Origin: Nocardioidaceae bacterium
GTDB lineage: Bacteria > Actinomycetota > Actinomycetes > Propionibacteriales > Nocardioidaceae
Length of the DNA: 23,505 nt
Reading direction: 5' to 3'
NCBI GenBank assembly: GCA_020438665.1
Contig: JAGQUE010000062.1
Location: forward strand, 1 to 23,505
In this document: piece by piece, positions 15,559-22,763 of the stretch
How the letters are laid out: each line of letters starts with the position of its first letter
How positions within the stretch are numbered: the first letter of the stretch is position 1
Position numbers and translations under genes: made by a program
Notes under the pieces: generated by a model
What the model was told of the DNA's origin: nothing
The model's input: only the letters and a program-made list of their open reading frames with translations
Databases searched by the model: none

Positions 15559-15566
15559 CGCTGCTC

Positions 15567-16493
15567 GTGGCTGACTCGATGATCCTGGCGCGCGGGCTGC
15601 GCAAGTCCTTCGGCGACTTCGAGGCAGTCAAGGGCATCGACCTCGACGTCCGCCGCGGCGAGGCGTTCGGCTTCCTCGGCCCCAACGGTGCCGGCAAGTC
15701 CTCGACCATGCGGATGATCGGGGCGGTCTCCCCGGTCAGTGGGGGAGAGCTGTCGATCCTGGGGATGGACCCGGCGACCGAGGGGCCGGCCATCCGCGCC
15801 CGGCTCGGGGTGTGTCCCCAGGAGGACACCCTCGACGTCGAGCTCAACGTCTTCGACAACCTCTATATCTATGGTCGCTACTTCGGGATGCCGCGCGACC
15901 AGGTCCGGGCCCGGGCCACCGACCTGCTCGACTTCGTCCAGCTCACCGACAAGGCCAAGGCCAAGGTCGACGACCTCTCGGGCGGCATGAAACGCAGGCT
16001 CACCATCGCGCGCTCGCTGATCAACCAGCCCGACCTGCTGCTCCTCGACGAGCCCACCACGGGCCTGGATCCCCAAGCGCGCCACCTGCTGTGGGACCGG
16101 CTGTTCCGGCTCAAGCAGCAGGGCGTGACGCTGGTGCTCACCACCCACTACATGGACGAGGCCGAGCAGCTGTGCGACCGGCTCGTGGTGATGGACCAGG
16201 GCGTGATCGTGGCCGAGGGCGCCCCGCTCGACCTGATCCGCGAGCACTCCACCCGCGAGGTCGCCGAGCTGCGGTTCGGGGTCGGCGAGCACGAGCGGGT
16301 GGCCGACCGGATCGCCGACCTCGGCGAGCGGGTCGAGGCGCTGCCCGACCGGGTGCTCGTCTATAGCGACGACGGCGAGGAGGCGGTCGCCCGCGCCCAC
16401 GAGCGCGGCCTCCAGCCGCTGGCCGTGCTGGTGCGTCGCTCGACGCTCGAGGACGTCTTCCTCCGCCTCACCGGCCGGACCCTGGTGGACTGA
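15567..16493 (+). CDS. ABC-2 type exporter, ATP-binding subunit (NodI/DrrA-like)
   Basis: This 308-residue ATPase should drive an ABC-2 exporter made with the next two gene products. It has Walker A GPNGAGKSS (K44), Q-loop CPQED (Q85), signature LSGGM (137-141), Walker B LLLLDEP (D161, E162) and switch H194 (TTHYMDEAE). A C-terminal extension ending in RSTLEDVFLRLTGR is typical of DrrA/NodI-type subunits. GTG 15567 is chosen because the conserved MILARGLRKSFG begins right after it and a TANNNT box stands 8 bases upstream. The TGA overlaps the next ATG by one base (TGATG), so the genes are coupled. Similar systems export lipids, lipooligosaccharides, glycans or antibiotics. The sequence does not say which. 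Confidence 0.9.
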   Translation: MADSMILARGLRKSFGDFEAVKGIDLDVRRGEAFGFLGPNGAGKSSTMRMIGAVSPVSGGELSILGMDPATEGPAIRARLGVCPQEDTLDVELNVFDNLYIYGRYFGMPRDQVRARATDLLDFVQLTDKAKAKVDDLSGGMKRRLTIARSLINQPDLLLLDEPTTGLDPQARHLLWDRLFRLKQQGVTLVLTTHYMDEAEQLCDRLVVMDQGVIVAEGAPLDLIREHSTREVAELRFGVGEHERVADRIADLGERVEALPDRVLVYSDDGEEAVARAHERGLQPLAVLVRRSTLEDVFLRLTGRTLVD

Positions 16494-17323
16494 TGGCCGC
16501 CACCACCGCTGCACCCGCAACGTCCCGCCCCGGGTCGGGTCTCTCACTGACCCAGGGCGCGCTGCGTCAGGTGGACTACTGGGTCACCGTCTATCGACGC
16601 ACCTGGCGCGGCTCGGTGATCAGCTCGTTCGTCACCCCGCTGTTCTATGTCGTCGCGATGGGTGTCCTGCTGGGCGGCTTCATCAAGGCCGACCCCGCCA
16701 CCCTCGAGGGCGCCACCTCCTATCTCGCCTTCGTCGTGCCGGGTCTGGTGGCCGCCCACGCCATGCAGACGGCGGTCGGTGAGGTGACCTACCCCGTCAT
16801 GGGGATGATCAAGTGGCAGAAGATCTACTACTCCATGCTCGCGACCCCGCTCCAGGTGCCCCACCTCGTCGCCGGCAACCTGCTCTTCGTGCTGTTCCGG
16901 CTGGTCACCACGTGCGGGGTCTACCTCCTCATGCTGGCGCCCTTCGGGGTCTACGCCACCTGGTGGGGCCCCGTCCTCGCGCTCGGGGCCCAGGTGCTGG
17001 TCGGCATGGCCTTCGCGACGCTGGTCTTCGGCGTCACCGTGCGGCTCAGGTCCGAGGAGGGCTTCGGGCTGATCTTCCGGCTGGGCGTCTTCCCGCTGTT
17101 CCTGTTCTCCGGGGCGTTCTTCCCCGTCGACAACCTCGGGCCGGCGCTGGTCTGGGTGGCGCGGCTCACTCCGCTGTGGCACGGCGTCGACCTCTCCCGC
17201 ATGCTCACCCTCGGCACCGTCGACTGGTCGCTGGCCGCGACCCACGTCGTCGTCCTGGTGGCGTTGACCGTCGTCGGCTGGTTCTGGTCGGTGCGCGGCC
17301 TGGCGACGAGGCTGGCGAGCTGA
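16493..17323 (+). CDS. ABC-2 type exporter permease, subunit 1
   Basis: This 276-residue membrane protein of the ABC-2 (NodJ/DrrB) permease family has about six hydrophobic segments (near 45-65, 77-100, 120-150, 155-180, 195-215, 245-265). The conserved ABC-2 features are PLFYVVAMGVLLG in the first segment, FLFSGAFFPVDNLG before the last third, and LTPLWHGVDLSRML after it. The Ala/Thr/Pro-rich N terminus is cytoplasmic. It overlaps the ATPase stop and its own stop overlaps the next ATG in the same TGATG manner, arguing for fixed stoichiometry. Pairing with a second, different permease implies a heterodimeric channel. Confidence 0.88.
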   Translation: MAATTAAPATSRPGSGLSLTQGALRQVDYWVTVYRRTWRGSVISSFVTPLFYVVAMGVLLGGFIKADPATLEGATSYLAFVVPGLVAAHAMQTAVGEVTYPVMGMIKWQKIYYSMLATPLQVPHLVAGNLLFVLFRLVTTCGVYLLMLAPFGVYATWWGPVLALGAQVLVGMAFATLVFGVTVRLRSEEGFGLIFRLGVFPLFLFSGAFFPVDNLGPALVWVARLTPLWHGVDLSRMLTLGTVDWSLAATHVVVLVALTVVGWFWSVRGLATRLAS

Positions 17324-18129
17324 TGGCTGCGATCTCCGCGACGTCCGCGACCCCGTCTCCGCTGGGGCCGTCCCAGGCCCTGCGCCTGCTGCTGCTGCGC
17401 AACTACATCGTCTATCGCGACGCGTGGAAGCTCTTCGTCACCGGCTTTCTCGAGCCGGTGTTCTATCTGCTCTCGATCGGCGTCGGCGTCGGCAAGCTGA
17501 TCTCGACCTTCGAGTTCAACGGCCACGCCATCCCCTACGCCGAGTTCGTCGCGCCCGGGATGCTCGCGGCATCGGCGATGAACGGCGCCGTCCTCGACTC
17601 GACCTTCAACGTCTTCTTCAAGCTCAAATATGACAAGGTCTTCGACCAGCAGCTGGCGACGCCGTTGTCGACCGCCGACATCGCCCGCGGTGAGATCGCG
17701 TGGGCGCTGCTGCGTGGCGGCACCTACTCCGCCATGTTCCTGGTGATCATGGCGGCGCTCGGGCTGGTCGGGTCATGGTGGGCGCTGCTCGCGCTGCCGG
17801 CGGCGCTGCTCATCGGGTTCGCGTTCGCCGCCATCGGCATGGCGCTGACGACGTTCATGAGCAGCTGGCAGGACTTCGACAAGGTCACGCTGGTCCAGCT
17901 GCCGCTGTTCTTGTTCTCCGCGACCTTCTTCCCGGTCACGGCGCTCCACCCCGTCGTGCGCTGGATCGTCGAGGTCACCCCGCTCTATCGCGGCGTCGTG
18001 CTGTGCCGTGAGCTCACCACCGGCGCCCTCAGCTGGGGCTCCGCGGTCTCGGTGGTCTATCTCACCGCGATGGGCCTCATCGGCCTGCTCGTCGTACGCC
18101 GCCGCCTCAGCGCGCTGCTCCTCAAGTGA
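17323..18129 (+). CDS. ABC-2 type exporter permease, subunit 2
   Basis: This 268-residue ABC-2 permease is homologous to but distinct from subunit 1. It shows the same landmarks: a cytoplasmic SQALRLLLLRNYIVYRDAWK helix region, EPVFYLLSIGVGVG in the first membrane segment, LATPLSTADIARGE as coupling-helix-like loop, FLFSATFFPVTALHP and VTPLYRGVVLCREL. ATG 17323 overlaps the previous stop (TGATG). Upstream in-frame codons inside subunit 1 are not coding in this frame by homology. The 3' end overlaps the opposing GNAT gene by 8 bp. Together with the preceding two genes it forms a complete ABC-2 exporter; the substrate is unknown. Confidence 0.88.
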   Translation: MAAISATSATPSPLGPSQALRLLLLRNYIVYRDAWKLFVTGFLEPVFYLLSIGVGVGKLISTFEFNGHAIPYAEFVAPGMLAASAMNGAVLDSTFNVFFKLKYDKVFDQQLATPLSTADIARGEIAWALLRGGTYSAMFLVIMAALGLVGSWWALLALPAALLIGFAFAAIGMALTTFMSSWQDFDKVTLVQLPLFLFSATFFPVTALHPVVRWIVEVTPLYRGVVLCRELTTGALSWGSAVSVVYLTAMGLIGLLVVRRRLSALLLK

Positions 18130-18652
18130 GCCGGTCGTCGTCTTCGGTCGCGCCCACCGCCAGGTCCAGCTGGAACCACGCCGTGTCGATCCAGCGACCG
18201 AACTTGCGGCCGACCTCGCCCAAGGTTCCGACGTGACGGAACCCGACGGCCTCGTGCAGCGCGACGCTGGCCGGGTTGGGCAGCGCGATCACGGCGACCG
18301 CGGTGTGCACGTCGTCCTCTCGCATCCGATCGATGAGCTTGTCATAGAGCGCCCGCCCGAGCCCGCGGCCACGTGCCGCCTCGGCCAGATAGACGGACGT
18401 CTCGCGGGTGTGGAGATAGGCCGGTCGCGGCCGATAGGACGAGGAGTAGGCATAGCCGACGACGCCGAGCACCTGGTCCTCGGCGACCAGCAGGTGGTCG
18501 CCCACCTCGACGCTCGCCAGCCGCGACTCCCAATAGGTCCGTGGTCGCGGCTCCTGGTCGAACGTCGCGATGCTGTGGGCGACCTCCTGGTCATAGATCG
18601 CCGCGACGGCGTCCAGGTCGGGGTCGGCCGCCGCACGGATCACCGAGCTCAT
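18122..18652 (-). CDS. GNAT N-acetyltransferase, phosphinothricin-acetyltransferase-like
   Basis: This 176-residue GNAT protein resembles the Pat/Bar/MddA group, which acetylates the amino group of phosphinothricin or methionine sulfoximine/sulfone using acetyl-CoA. It shows AIYDQEVAHSIATFD near the N terminus (the usual IYNxxVxxSxATF-type phrase), the acetyl-CoA pyrophosphate loop ARGRGLGRALY (93-103), and a late ALPNPASVALHEAVGF block with GRWIDTAWFQ close to the end. The start ATG has CAGGAT 6 bases upstream (a -10-like box), and AAGG almost abuts the ATG, so translation may be leaderless. It is divergent (38 bp) from the DinB-methyltransferase gene and overlaps the exporter gene end by 8 bp. 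The natural substrate is uncertain. Confidence 0.83.
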   Translation of the reverse strand: MSSVIRAAADPDLDAVAAIYDQEVAHSIATFDQEPRPRTYWESRLASVEVGDHLLVAEDQVLGVVGYAYSSSYRPRPAYLHTRETSVYLAEAARGRGLGRALYDKLIDRMREDDVHTAVAVIALPNPASVALHEAVGFRHVGTLGEVGRKFGRWIDTAWFQLDLAVGATEDDDRLT

Positions 18653-18690
18653 GGCCTTATCCTGGCTGACCGCAGACAGGAGGAGCGAGG

Positions 18691-19827
18691 GTGACCATCG
18701 AGCCGGACACCAAGGACTGGACGTGGGTGCTCGATGCCCCGTGTCCCGAGTGCGGTTTCGACGCCCGCGTCTTCACCGACGCCGACCTCGCGCCCACGGT
18801 CGAGGCCAACGCGCGGGGCTGGCGCGTCGCGCTCGCCGCGCCCGACACACGGCAGCGGCCCACCTCCACGACCTGGTCACCGCTCGAGTACGCCTGCCAC
18901 GTCCGCGATGTCCACCGGGTCTTCGCCGAGCGGGTGCGGCTGATGCTGGCCGAGAACGACCCGGCATTCGCCAACTGGGACCAGGACGTCACGGCCGCGG
19001 AGGACCGCTACGACCTCCAGGAGCCGGCGGTCGTCTCCGGCGAGCTGGCCGAGGCCGCTCAGGTGATGGCCGACCTGCTGCGGTCGGTGGCGGGCCCCCA
19101 GTGGAGCCGGACCGGACGCCGCAGCAACGGCTCGTTCTTCACCGTCGACAGCATCGGGCGCTACTACCTCCACGACATCGTGCACCACCTCCACGACGTG
19201 GGTTTCGACGCCCGTTCGGTCACGGCGGCCGCCTACGACGCCGACGCCCCTGGCTACGCCGCAGCCACCTCGGTGGCCTCCGACTCCCTGCGGGGCGCCG
19301 CTGCACGGTTCGCGGCGGCGCTTGCTGAGGGCCGGCGGGTGCTCGAGATCGGCACCGGGTCGGGGCGTGATGCCCTCCTCCTGGAGACGGCGGGCGTGTC
19401 CGTCCGCCGCACCGACGTGACGCCGGGGTTCGTCGCCGTGCTCCGGGAGGCGGGGCACGACGCCGACCTGCTGGACCCGCTCGTCGACGACCTGGCCGAC
19501 CCGGCTGATCCCGACCGGCCCTATGACGGAGTGTGGGCCAACGCGAGTCTGCTCCACGTGGACCGCTCCCGCTTGCTGCTCCTGCTCGAGCGCCTTGCCG
19601 CGGTGACGCGCGCGGGTGGCGCGCTCTGGCTGTCGGTCAAGGAGGGCGACGGGGAGGCCTGGTCGACCCACGGCACCGTGTCGGCTGCCCGGCTGTTCAC
19701 CTTCTGGCGGGAGGCCCCGCTGAGCGCGGTCCTCGACCGTGCGGGGTGGCGCGTGCTTGACGTCGCGCATGCGCACGGCGCGAGCCGCGACGAGCTGTGG
19801 CTGAACATCCTGGCGGCCCGTCGATGA
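18691..19827 (+). CDS. DinB-like domain fused to a class I SAM methyltransferase
   Basis: This 378-residue protein appears to have two domains. Residues 1-175 look like a DinB/mycothiol-dependent-type four-helix domain: a CPECGFD start (C18, C21) typical of one actinobacterial DinB subfamily, then CHVRDVH (H70, H75) and LHDIVHHLHDV (H161, H165, H166, H168) as likely metal ligands. Residues about 205-378 are a Rossmann methyltransferase with SAM motif VLEIGTGSGRD (G221, G223, G225), an acidic residue at D242 ending strand 2 (RRTDVTP), and a late GGALWLSVKEGDGE strand. GTG 18691 has AGGAGG with 7-base spacing. The stop overlaps the DUF3046 start (ATGA). The substrate is unknown; the two domains could act on a common thiol or small molecule, which is inference. 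Confidence 0.78.
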   Translation: MTIEPDTKDWTWVLDAPCPECGFDARVFTDADLAPTVEANARGWRVALAAPDTRQRPTSTTWSPLEYACHVRDVHRVFAERVRLMLAENDPAFANWDQDVTAAEDRYDLQEPAVVSGELAEAAQVMADLLRSVAGPQWSRTGRRSNGSFFTVDSIGRYYLHDIVHHLHDVGFDARSVTAAAYDADAPGYAAATSVASDSLRGAAARFAAALAEGRRVLEIGTGSGRDALLLETAGVSVRRTDVTPGFVAVLREAGHDADLLDPLVDDLADPADPDRPYDGVWANASLLHVDRSRLLLLLERLAAVTRAGGALWLSVKEGDGEAWSTHGTVSAARLFTFWREAPLSAVLDRAGWRVLDVAHAHGASRDELWLNILAARR

Positions 19828-20018
19828 GGCACACCGAGTTCTGGAGCCGCATGGAGCACGCGCTGGGCGCGAGCTATGCCCGCACCTGGGCGCGCACGAC
19901 GGTGATGGCCGACCTCGACGGCCGCACCGCCGACGAGGCCCTCGCGGCCGGCACCCCACCCAAAGAAGTCTGGGCCGCCGTCTGGCGCACCCTCGAGCTC
20001 CCGGAGAACCAGCGGTGA
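19824..20018 (+). CDS. DUF3046 small conserved actinobacterial protein
   Basis: This 64-residue protein of the DUF3046 family (M. tuberculosis Rv2738c type) has the diagnostic RHTEFWSRMEHALG opening, SYARTWARTTVM, a DGRTADEALAAG middle and PKEVWAAVWRTLELP near the end. It is cytosolic, and the biochemical role is not known. In other actinobacteria this gene usually sits just upstream of recA and recX. Here it overlaps the stop of the DinB-methyltransferase gene (ATGA) and its own stop overlaps the MFS start (GTGA), so it is embedded in a three-gene coupled unit, with recA not in view. Confidence 0.88.
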   Translation: MRHTEFWSRMEHALGASYARTWARTTVMADLDGRTADEALAAGTPPKEVWAAVWRTLELPENQR

Positions 20019-21283
20019 CCACCATGCACGACGACCTCCACGCGGTGCAGCGCCGCACGCTGACCACCCTGGTGGCCGGCCAGATCGTGGGGGCCACCGG
20101 CATCACGATCGGCATCGCCACGGCCTCCCTCCTCGCCAAGCAGCTCTCTGGCTCGGAGAAGCTCGCCGGCCTCGCCCAGACCACCCAGGTGCTCGGCACC
20201 GCGATCGCGGCCTATTTCCTGGCGCGGCTGATGTCGGCGCGCGGGCGGCGGGCCGGCCTGGTGCTGGGTTACCTCCTCGGGGCGGCCGGAGCCGTGGTCA
20301 TCGTCGCGGCCGGGGCCGCCCACTCGATGCCGCTCCTGCTGGTGGGCGCGACGCTGCTCGGCTCGACCAGCGCGGCCAACAACGCCGCCCGCTATGCGGG
20401 GACCGACCTGGCCCCGGACAACAAACGAGGTCGCCACCTCTCCCTCGTCGTGTGGGCCGCGACGATCGGCTCGGTGCTGGGGCCCAACCTGACGGGTCCG
20501 GCGACCCGGCTGGCCCAGACCCTCGGCATCCCCGAGCTGACCGGTCCGTTCGCCATCGGCGGCCTCGGCATGCTGCTGGCCGCGCTCGTGCTCTGGCTCG
20601 CGCTGCGCCCCGACCCGCTGCTGCTGGCCCGTGAGCGTGCCGGCGTCAGCACCAGCGTGGTGCGCAAGACCTCGTGGGCCAACGTCCGGGACCTGCTGCG
20701 CGAGCGACCCATTGTCGCGGCAGCGATCCTGGGGCTGGCCTCGGGCCACGCCGTCATGGTCGGCGTCATGGTGATGACCCCGCTCCACATGGAGCACGGC
20801 GGCAGCGAGCTGCGGGTGATCGGGTTCGTCATCTCGGTCCACGTCCTCGGCATGTTCGCGTTCGCCCCCATGAGCGGCTGGGCCGCCGACCGCTTCGGCC
20901 GCCCCACCACCATGGCGCTCGGTGGGGTCGTCCTGCTGGTGTCGCTGCTCCTCAGCGGGCTGTCGCCGGAGGGCAGCTCCTGGCTGATCTTCGTGGGGCT
21001 GTTCCTGCTGGGGCTGGGCTGGTCCTTCGGCACCGTCGCCGCCTCGACGCTGATCGTCGAGCACGTGCCGCTCGAGCTGCGCACCGACATCCAGGGCGCC
21101 TCCGACCTCGTCATGGGGCTGGCGGCCGCCGGCGCGGGCGCGCTGGCGGGGGTCATCGTCGGCTCGTGGGGCTATGCGACGCTCAACCTCTTCTCGTCGC
21201 TGATCGCGGCCGGGGTGCTCGCCGCCGCCGTGTGGGCGCGGCAGCACACGCCCTCGCCCGGCTCGGTTCTTACCGAAGCGTGA
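20015..21283 (+). CDS. Major facilitator superfamily transporter
   Basis: This 422-residue MFS protein has about twelve hydrophobic segments in two groups of six separated by a cytoplasmic loop near residues 205-230 (LLARERAGVSTSVVRKTSW). A motif-A-like WAADRFGRPTTMALGG lies in the second half at the loop 8-9 position, and SAANNAARYAGTDL is a feature of the actinobacterial group. GTG 20015 overlaps the DUF3046 stop; ATG 20024 is an alternative nine bases downstream. It is likely a drug- or metabolite-efflux type carrier by general resemblance; the sequence does not define a substrate. A hairpin follows its stop, before mtnP. Confidence 0.87.
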   Translation: MTTMHDDLHAVQRRTLTTLVAGQIVGATGITIGIATASLLAKQLSGSEKLAGLAQTTQVLGTAIAAYFLARLMSARGRRAGLVLGYLLGAAGAVVIVAAGAAHSMPLLLVGATLLGSTSAANNAARYAGTDLAPDNKRGRHLSLVVWAATIGSVLGPNLTGPATRLAQTLGIPELTGPFAIGGLGMLLAALVLWLALRPDPLLLARERAGVSTSVVRKTSWANVRDLLRERPIVAAAILGLASGHAVMVGVMVMTPLHMEHGGSELRVIGFVISVHVLGMFAFAPMSGWAADRFGRPTTMALGGVVLLVSLLLSGLSPEGSSWLIFVGLFLLGLGWSFGTVAASTLIVEHVPLELRTDIQGASDLVMGLAAAGAGALAGVIVGSWGYATLNLFSSLIAAGVLAAAVWARQHTPSPGSVLTEA

Positions 21284-21293
21284 CGTCCCGGGT

Positions 21294-21309
21294 CCGACGC
21301 GTGCGTCGG
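21294..21309 (+). terminator. Hairpin after the MFS gene
   Basis: CCGACG (21294-21299) pairs with CGTCGG (21304-21309) around CGTG. GGG/CCC can extend the stem after one mismatch. It begins 11 bp after the MFS stop and just before mtnP. There is no T-run. Confidence 0.5.
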
Positions 21310-21323
21310 CCCCGCGAACCTGG

Positions 21324-21329
21324 CACGGT
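21324..21329 (+). promoter_or_regulatory. -10-like element of mtnP
   Basis: CACGGT keeps the two most conserved positions of TANNNT (A2, T6) and ends 6 bases before the GTG start. No Shine-Dalgarno sequence is present, so mtnP may be leaderless. The match is weak on its own. Confidence 0.3.
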
Positions 21330-21335
21330 GTCAGC

Positions 21336-22139
21336 GTGAGCTCCCTCCCCACCGCCGAGGTCGCCGTCATCGGCGGCAGCGGCTTCTATTCCTTCCTCGA
21401 CGACCCCGAGCAGGTCGCGGTCCCGACGCCGTACGGCGAACCGTCCGCGGTGGTCTCGGTCGGCTCGCTGGCGGGCCGGTCGGTCGCCTTCCTGCCGCGC
21501 CACGGTGTCGGCCACGAGCTGCCGCCCCATGCGATCAACTACCGCGCCAACCTCTGGGCGCTGCGGTCGCTGGGCGTGCGCCAGGTGATCGGTCCGTGCG
21601 CGGTCGGTGGCTTGCGCGCCGAGGTCGCGCCCGGCGACATCGTCGTGCCCGACCAGCTCGTCGACCGGACCACCCGTCGGATCAACAGCTTCGTCGAGCG
21701 CGGCGCCGTCCACCTGCCGTTCGCCGACCCCTACTGCCCCCGGCTCGCGGCGGCCTGCGCCCGGCAACCGGGGGCGTCGGCCGGCGGCACCATGGTGGTG
21801 ATCGAGGGGCCGCGCTTCTCCACCCGGGCCGAGTCGCGCGACTATGCCGGCCGCGGCTGGACGCTGATCAACATGACCGGGCACCCGGAAGCGCCGCTCG
21901 CCCGTGAGCTCGGCATGTGCTATTCCGCGCTGGCGCTGGTGACCGACATGGACGCCGGCGTCGCCGAGGGGGAGGGGGTCTCCCAGGAGGAGGTCTTCGC
22001 GGCGTTTGCCCGCAACGTCGACCGGCTCCGCGACATCGTCACCGGGGTCATCGGCGACCTGCCCGATCCCGACGGCTGCACCTGCGCCACCTGGTCCGAC
22101 GGCGTCACGCTCACCTATGACGTGCCGGGCCCGGCCTGA
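21336..22139 (+). CDS. mtnP: S-methyl-5'-thioadenosine phosphorylase
   Basis: This 267-residue PNP/MTAP family-2 phosphorylase is predicted to split methylthioadenosine with phosphate into adenine and methylthioribose-1-phosphate in methionine salvage. It has the N-terminal phosphate loop IGGSGFYSF (12-20), LPRHGVGHELPPHAINYRAN (phosphate and ribose binding), GPCAVGGLR, the EGPRFSTRAESR block, INMTGHPEAPLARE, and D204-M-D206 near VTDMDAG. Asp rather than Asn at the purine-contacting position favours 6-aminopurines, hence MTA over inosine/guanosine. GTG 21336 begins the conserved region, with no ribosome binding site. In actinobacteria such genes are sometimes misnamed purine nucleoside phosphorylase. 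A hairpin at 22151-22177 follows. Confidence 0.87.
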   Translation: MSSLPTAEVAVIGGSGFYSFLDDPEQVAVPTPYGEPSAVVSVGSLAGRSVAFLPRHGVGHELPPHAINYRANLWALRSLGVRQVIGPCAVGGLRAEVAPGDIVVPDQLVDRTTRRINSFVERGAVHLPFADPYCPRLAAACARQPGASAGGTMVVIEGPRFSTRAESRDYAGRGWTLINMTGHPEAPLARELGMCYSALALVTDMDAGVAEGEGVSQEEVFAAFARNVDRLRDIVTGVIGDLPDPDGCTCATWSDGVTLTYDVPGPA

Positions 22140-22150
22140 CCGGCACAATC

Positions 22151-22177
22151 ACGGGCAACCCGCCGGTCCGTGCCCGT
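22151..22177 (+). terminator. Inverted repeat after mtnP
   Basis: ACGGGCA (22151-22157) pairs with TGCCCGT (22171-22177) around a 13-base loop, 11 bp after the mtnP stop, followed by TGTC. It probably ends the mtnP transcript before the secreted-protein gene. Confidence 0.45.
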
Positions 22178-22221
22178 TGTCAAGGTCACCCACGGCCTAT
22201 CGGCGCCCCCGGCCCGCTGAC

Positions 22222-22227
22222 TAGGGT
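22222..22227 (+). promoter_or_regulatory. Possible -10 element upstream of the small secreted protein gene
   Basis: TAGGGT fits TANNNT and would give a leader of about 30 bases containing the AAGGAGA ribosome binding site at 22251-22257. No convincing -35 is visible. Confidence 0.3.
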
Positions 22228-22262
22228 CGCCTGCACTGCGTCACCACACCAAGGAGACAGCC

Positions 22263-22763
22263 ATGCGCACTCGCATCACCCCGTCGTTCATCGTCGCCGT
22301 GCTCGCCCTGATCGTCGCTCTCGGCGGGAGCGCCTATGCCGGCGCCCTGATCACCAGTGCCAACATCAAGAACGGCACCATCCAGGCGGTCGACATCAAG
22401 AAGCACACCATCACCTCCGACCGGCTGGCTCGCACCTGCTCGAAGTCGCAGACCAAGATCAACGGGCTGTGCGTGGACCGCAAGCCGTCGGGTCCGTCGG
22501 TCTACCAGGTGGCCGTCGTGGGCTGCAGCGCCCGCGACGGCCGGCTGCTGGGCGAGAGCGAGTTCCTCACCCTCCGCAGCCGGATCCTGGCGCACCCCGC
22601 GAAGTTCGTGTGGGCCAACGGGATGGCCAACCAGTACGAGTTCCTCAGCGACTTCGCCACGTCCGGAGTCCAGCTGGTCCCGGAGGCCACGGACCTCAAC
22701 CTCAACAACTTCGGCAACGCCTCGGCCCAGAACTTCTACTACCGGTGCGTGACCTACCCGTGA
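22263..22763 (+). CDS. Small secreted protein with KNGTI-type repeat and four cysteines, function unknown
   Basis: I do not recognise a function. The 166-residue product has a Sec signal (FIVAVLALIVALGGSAYA, cleavage near residue 26). It is followed by a short stalk-like repeat, IKNGTIQAVDIKKHTITSDR, that also opens many uncharacterised actinobacterial exported proteins. The mature part (about 78-166) is a compact globular-looking domain with VYQVAVVGCSARDG and a closing NFYYRCVTYP. Four cysteines (C59, C70, C88, C162) and none in the signal suggest two disulfides. ATG 22263 has AAGGAGA 5 bases upstream. The stop overlaps the GTG of the epimerase (GTGA), so this exported protein is translationally coupled to a sugar-nucleotide enzyme; a cell-envelope role is inferred. 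Confidence 0.75.
   Translation: MRTRITPSFIVAVLALIVALGGSAYAGALITSANIKNGTIQAVDIKKHTITSDRLARTCSKSQTKINGLCVDRKPSGPSVYQVAVVGCSARDGRLLGESEFLTLRSRILAHPAKFVWANGMANQYEFLSDFATSGVQLVPEATDLNLNNFGNASAQNFYYRCVTYP

Noticed and set aside
15243..15566. N-terminal extension of the ABC ATPase
   Set aside because: The extra residues lie over the opposing DUF1851 gene and its promoter region. The ATPase fold begins right after GTG 15567.
16813..17322. In-frame extension of permease 2 through permease 1
   Set aside because: The extension is an Arg/Pro-rich shadow of permease 1. The TGATG overlap at 17321-17325 and the family N terminus fix the start at 17323.
15567..18129. The exporter operon as an antibiotic-biosynthesis or Nod-factor system
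   Set aside because: The ATPase and permeases resemble DrrA/NodI-type systems, but no biosynthetic genes flank them, so a substrate assignment would be guesswork.
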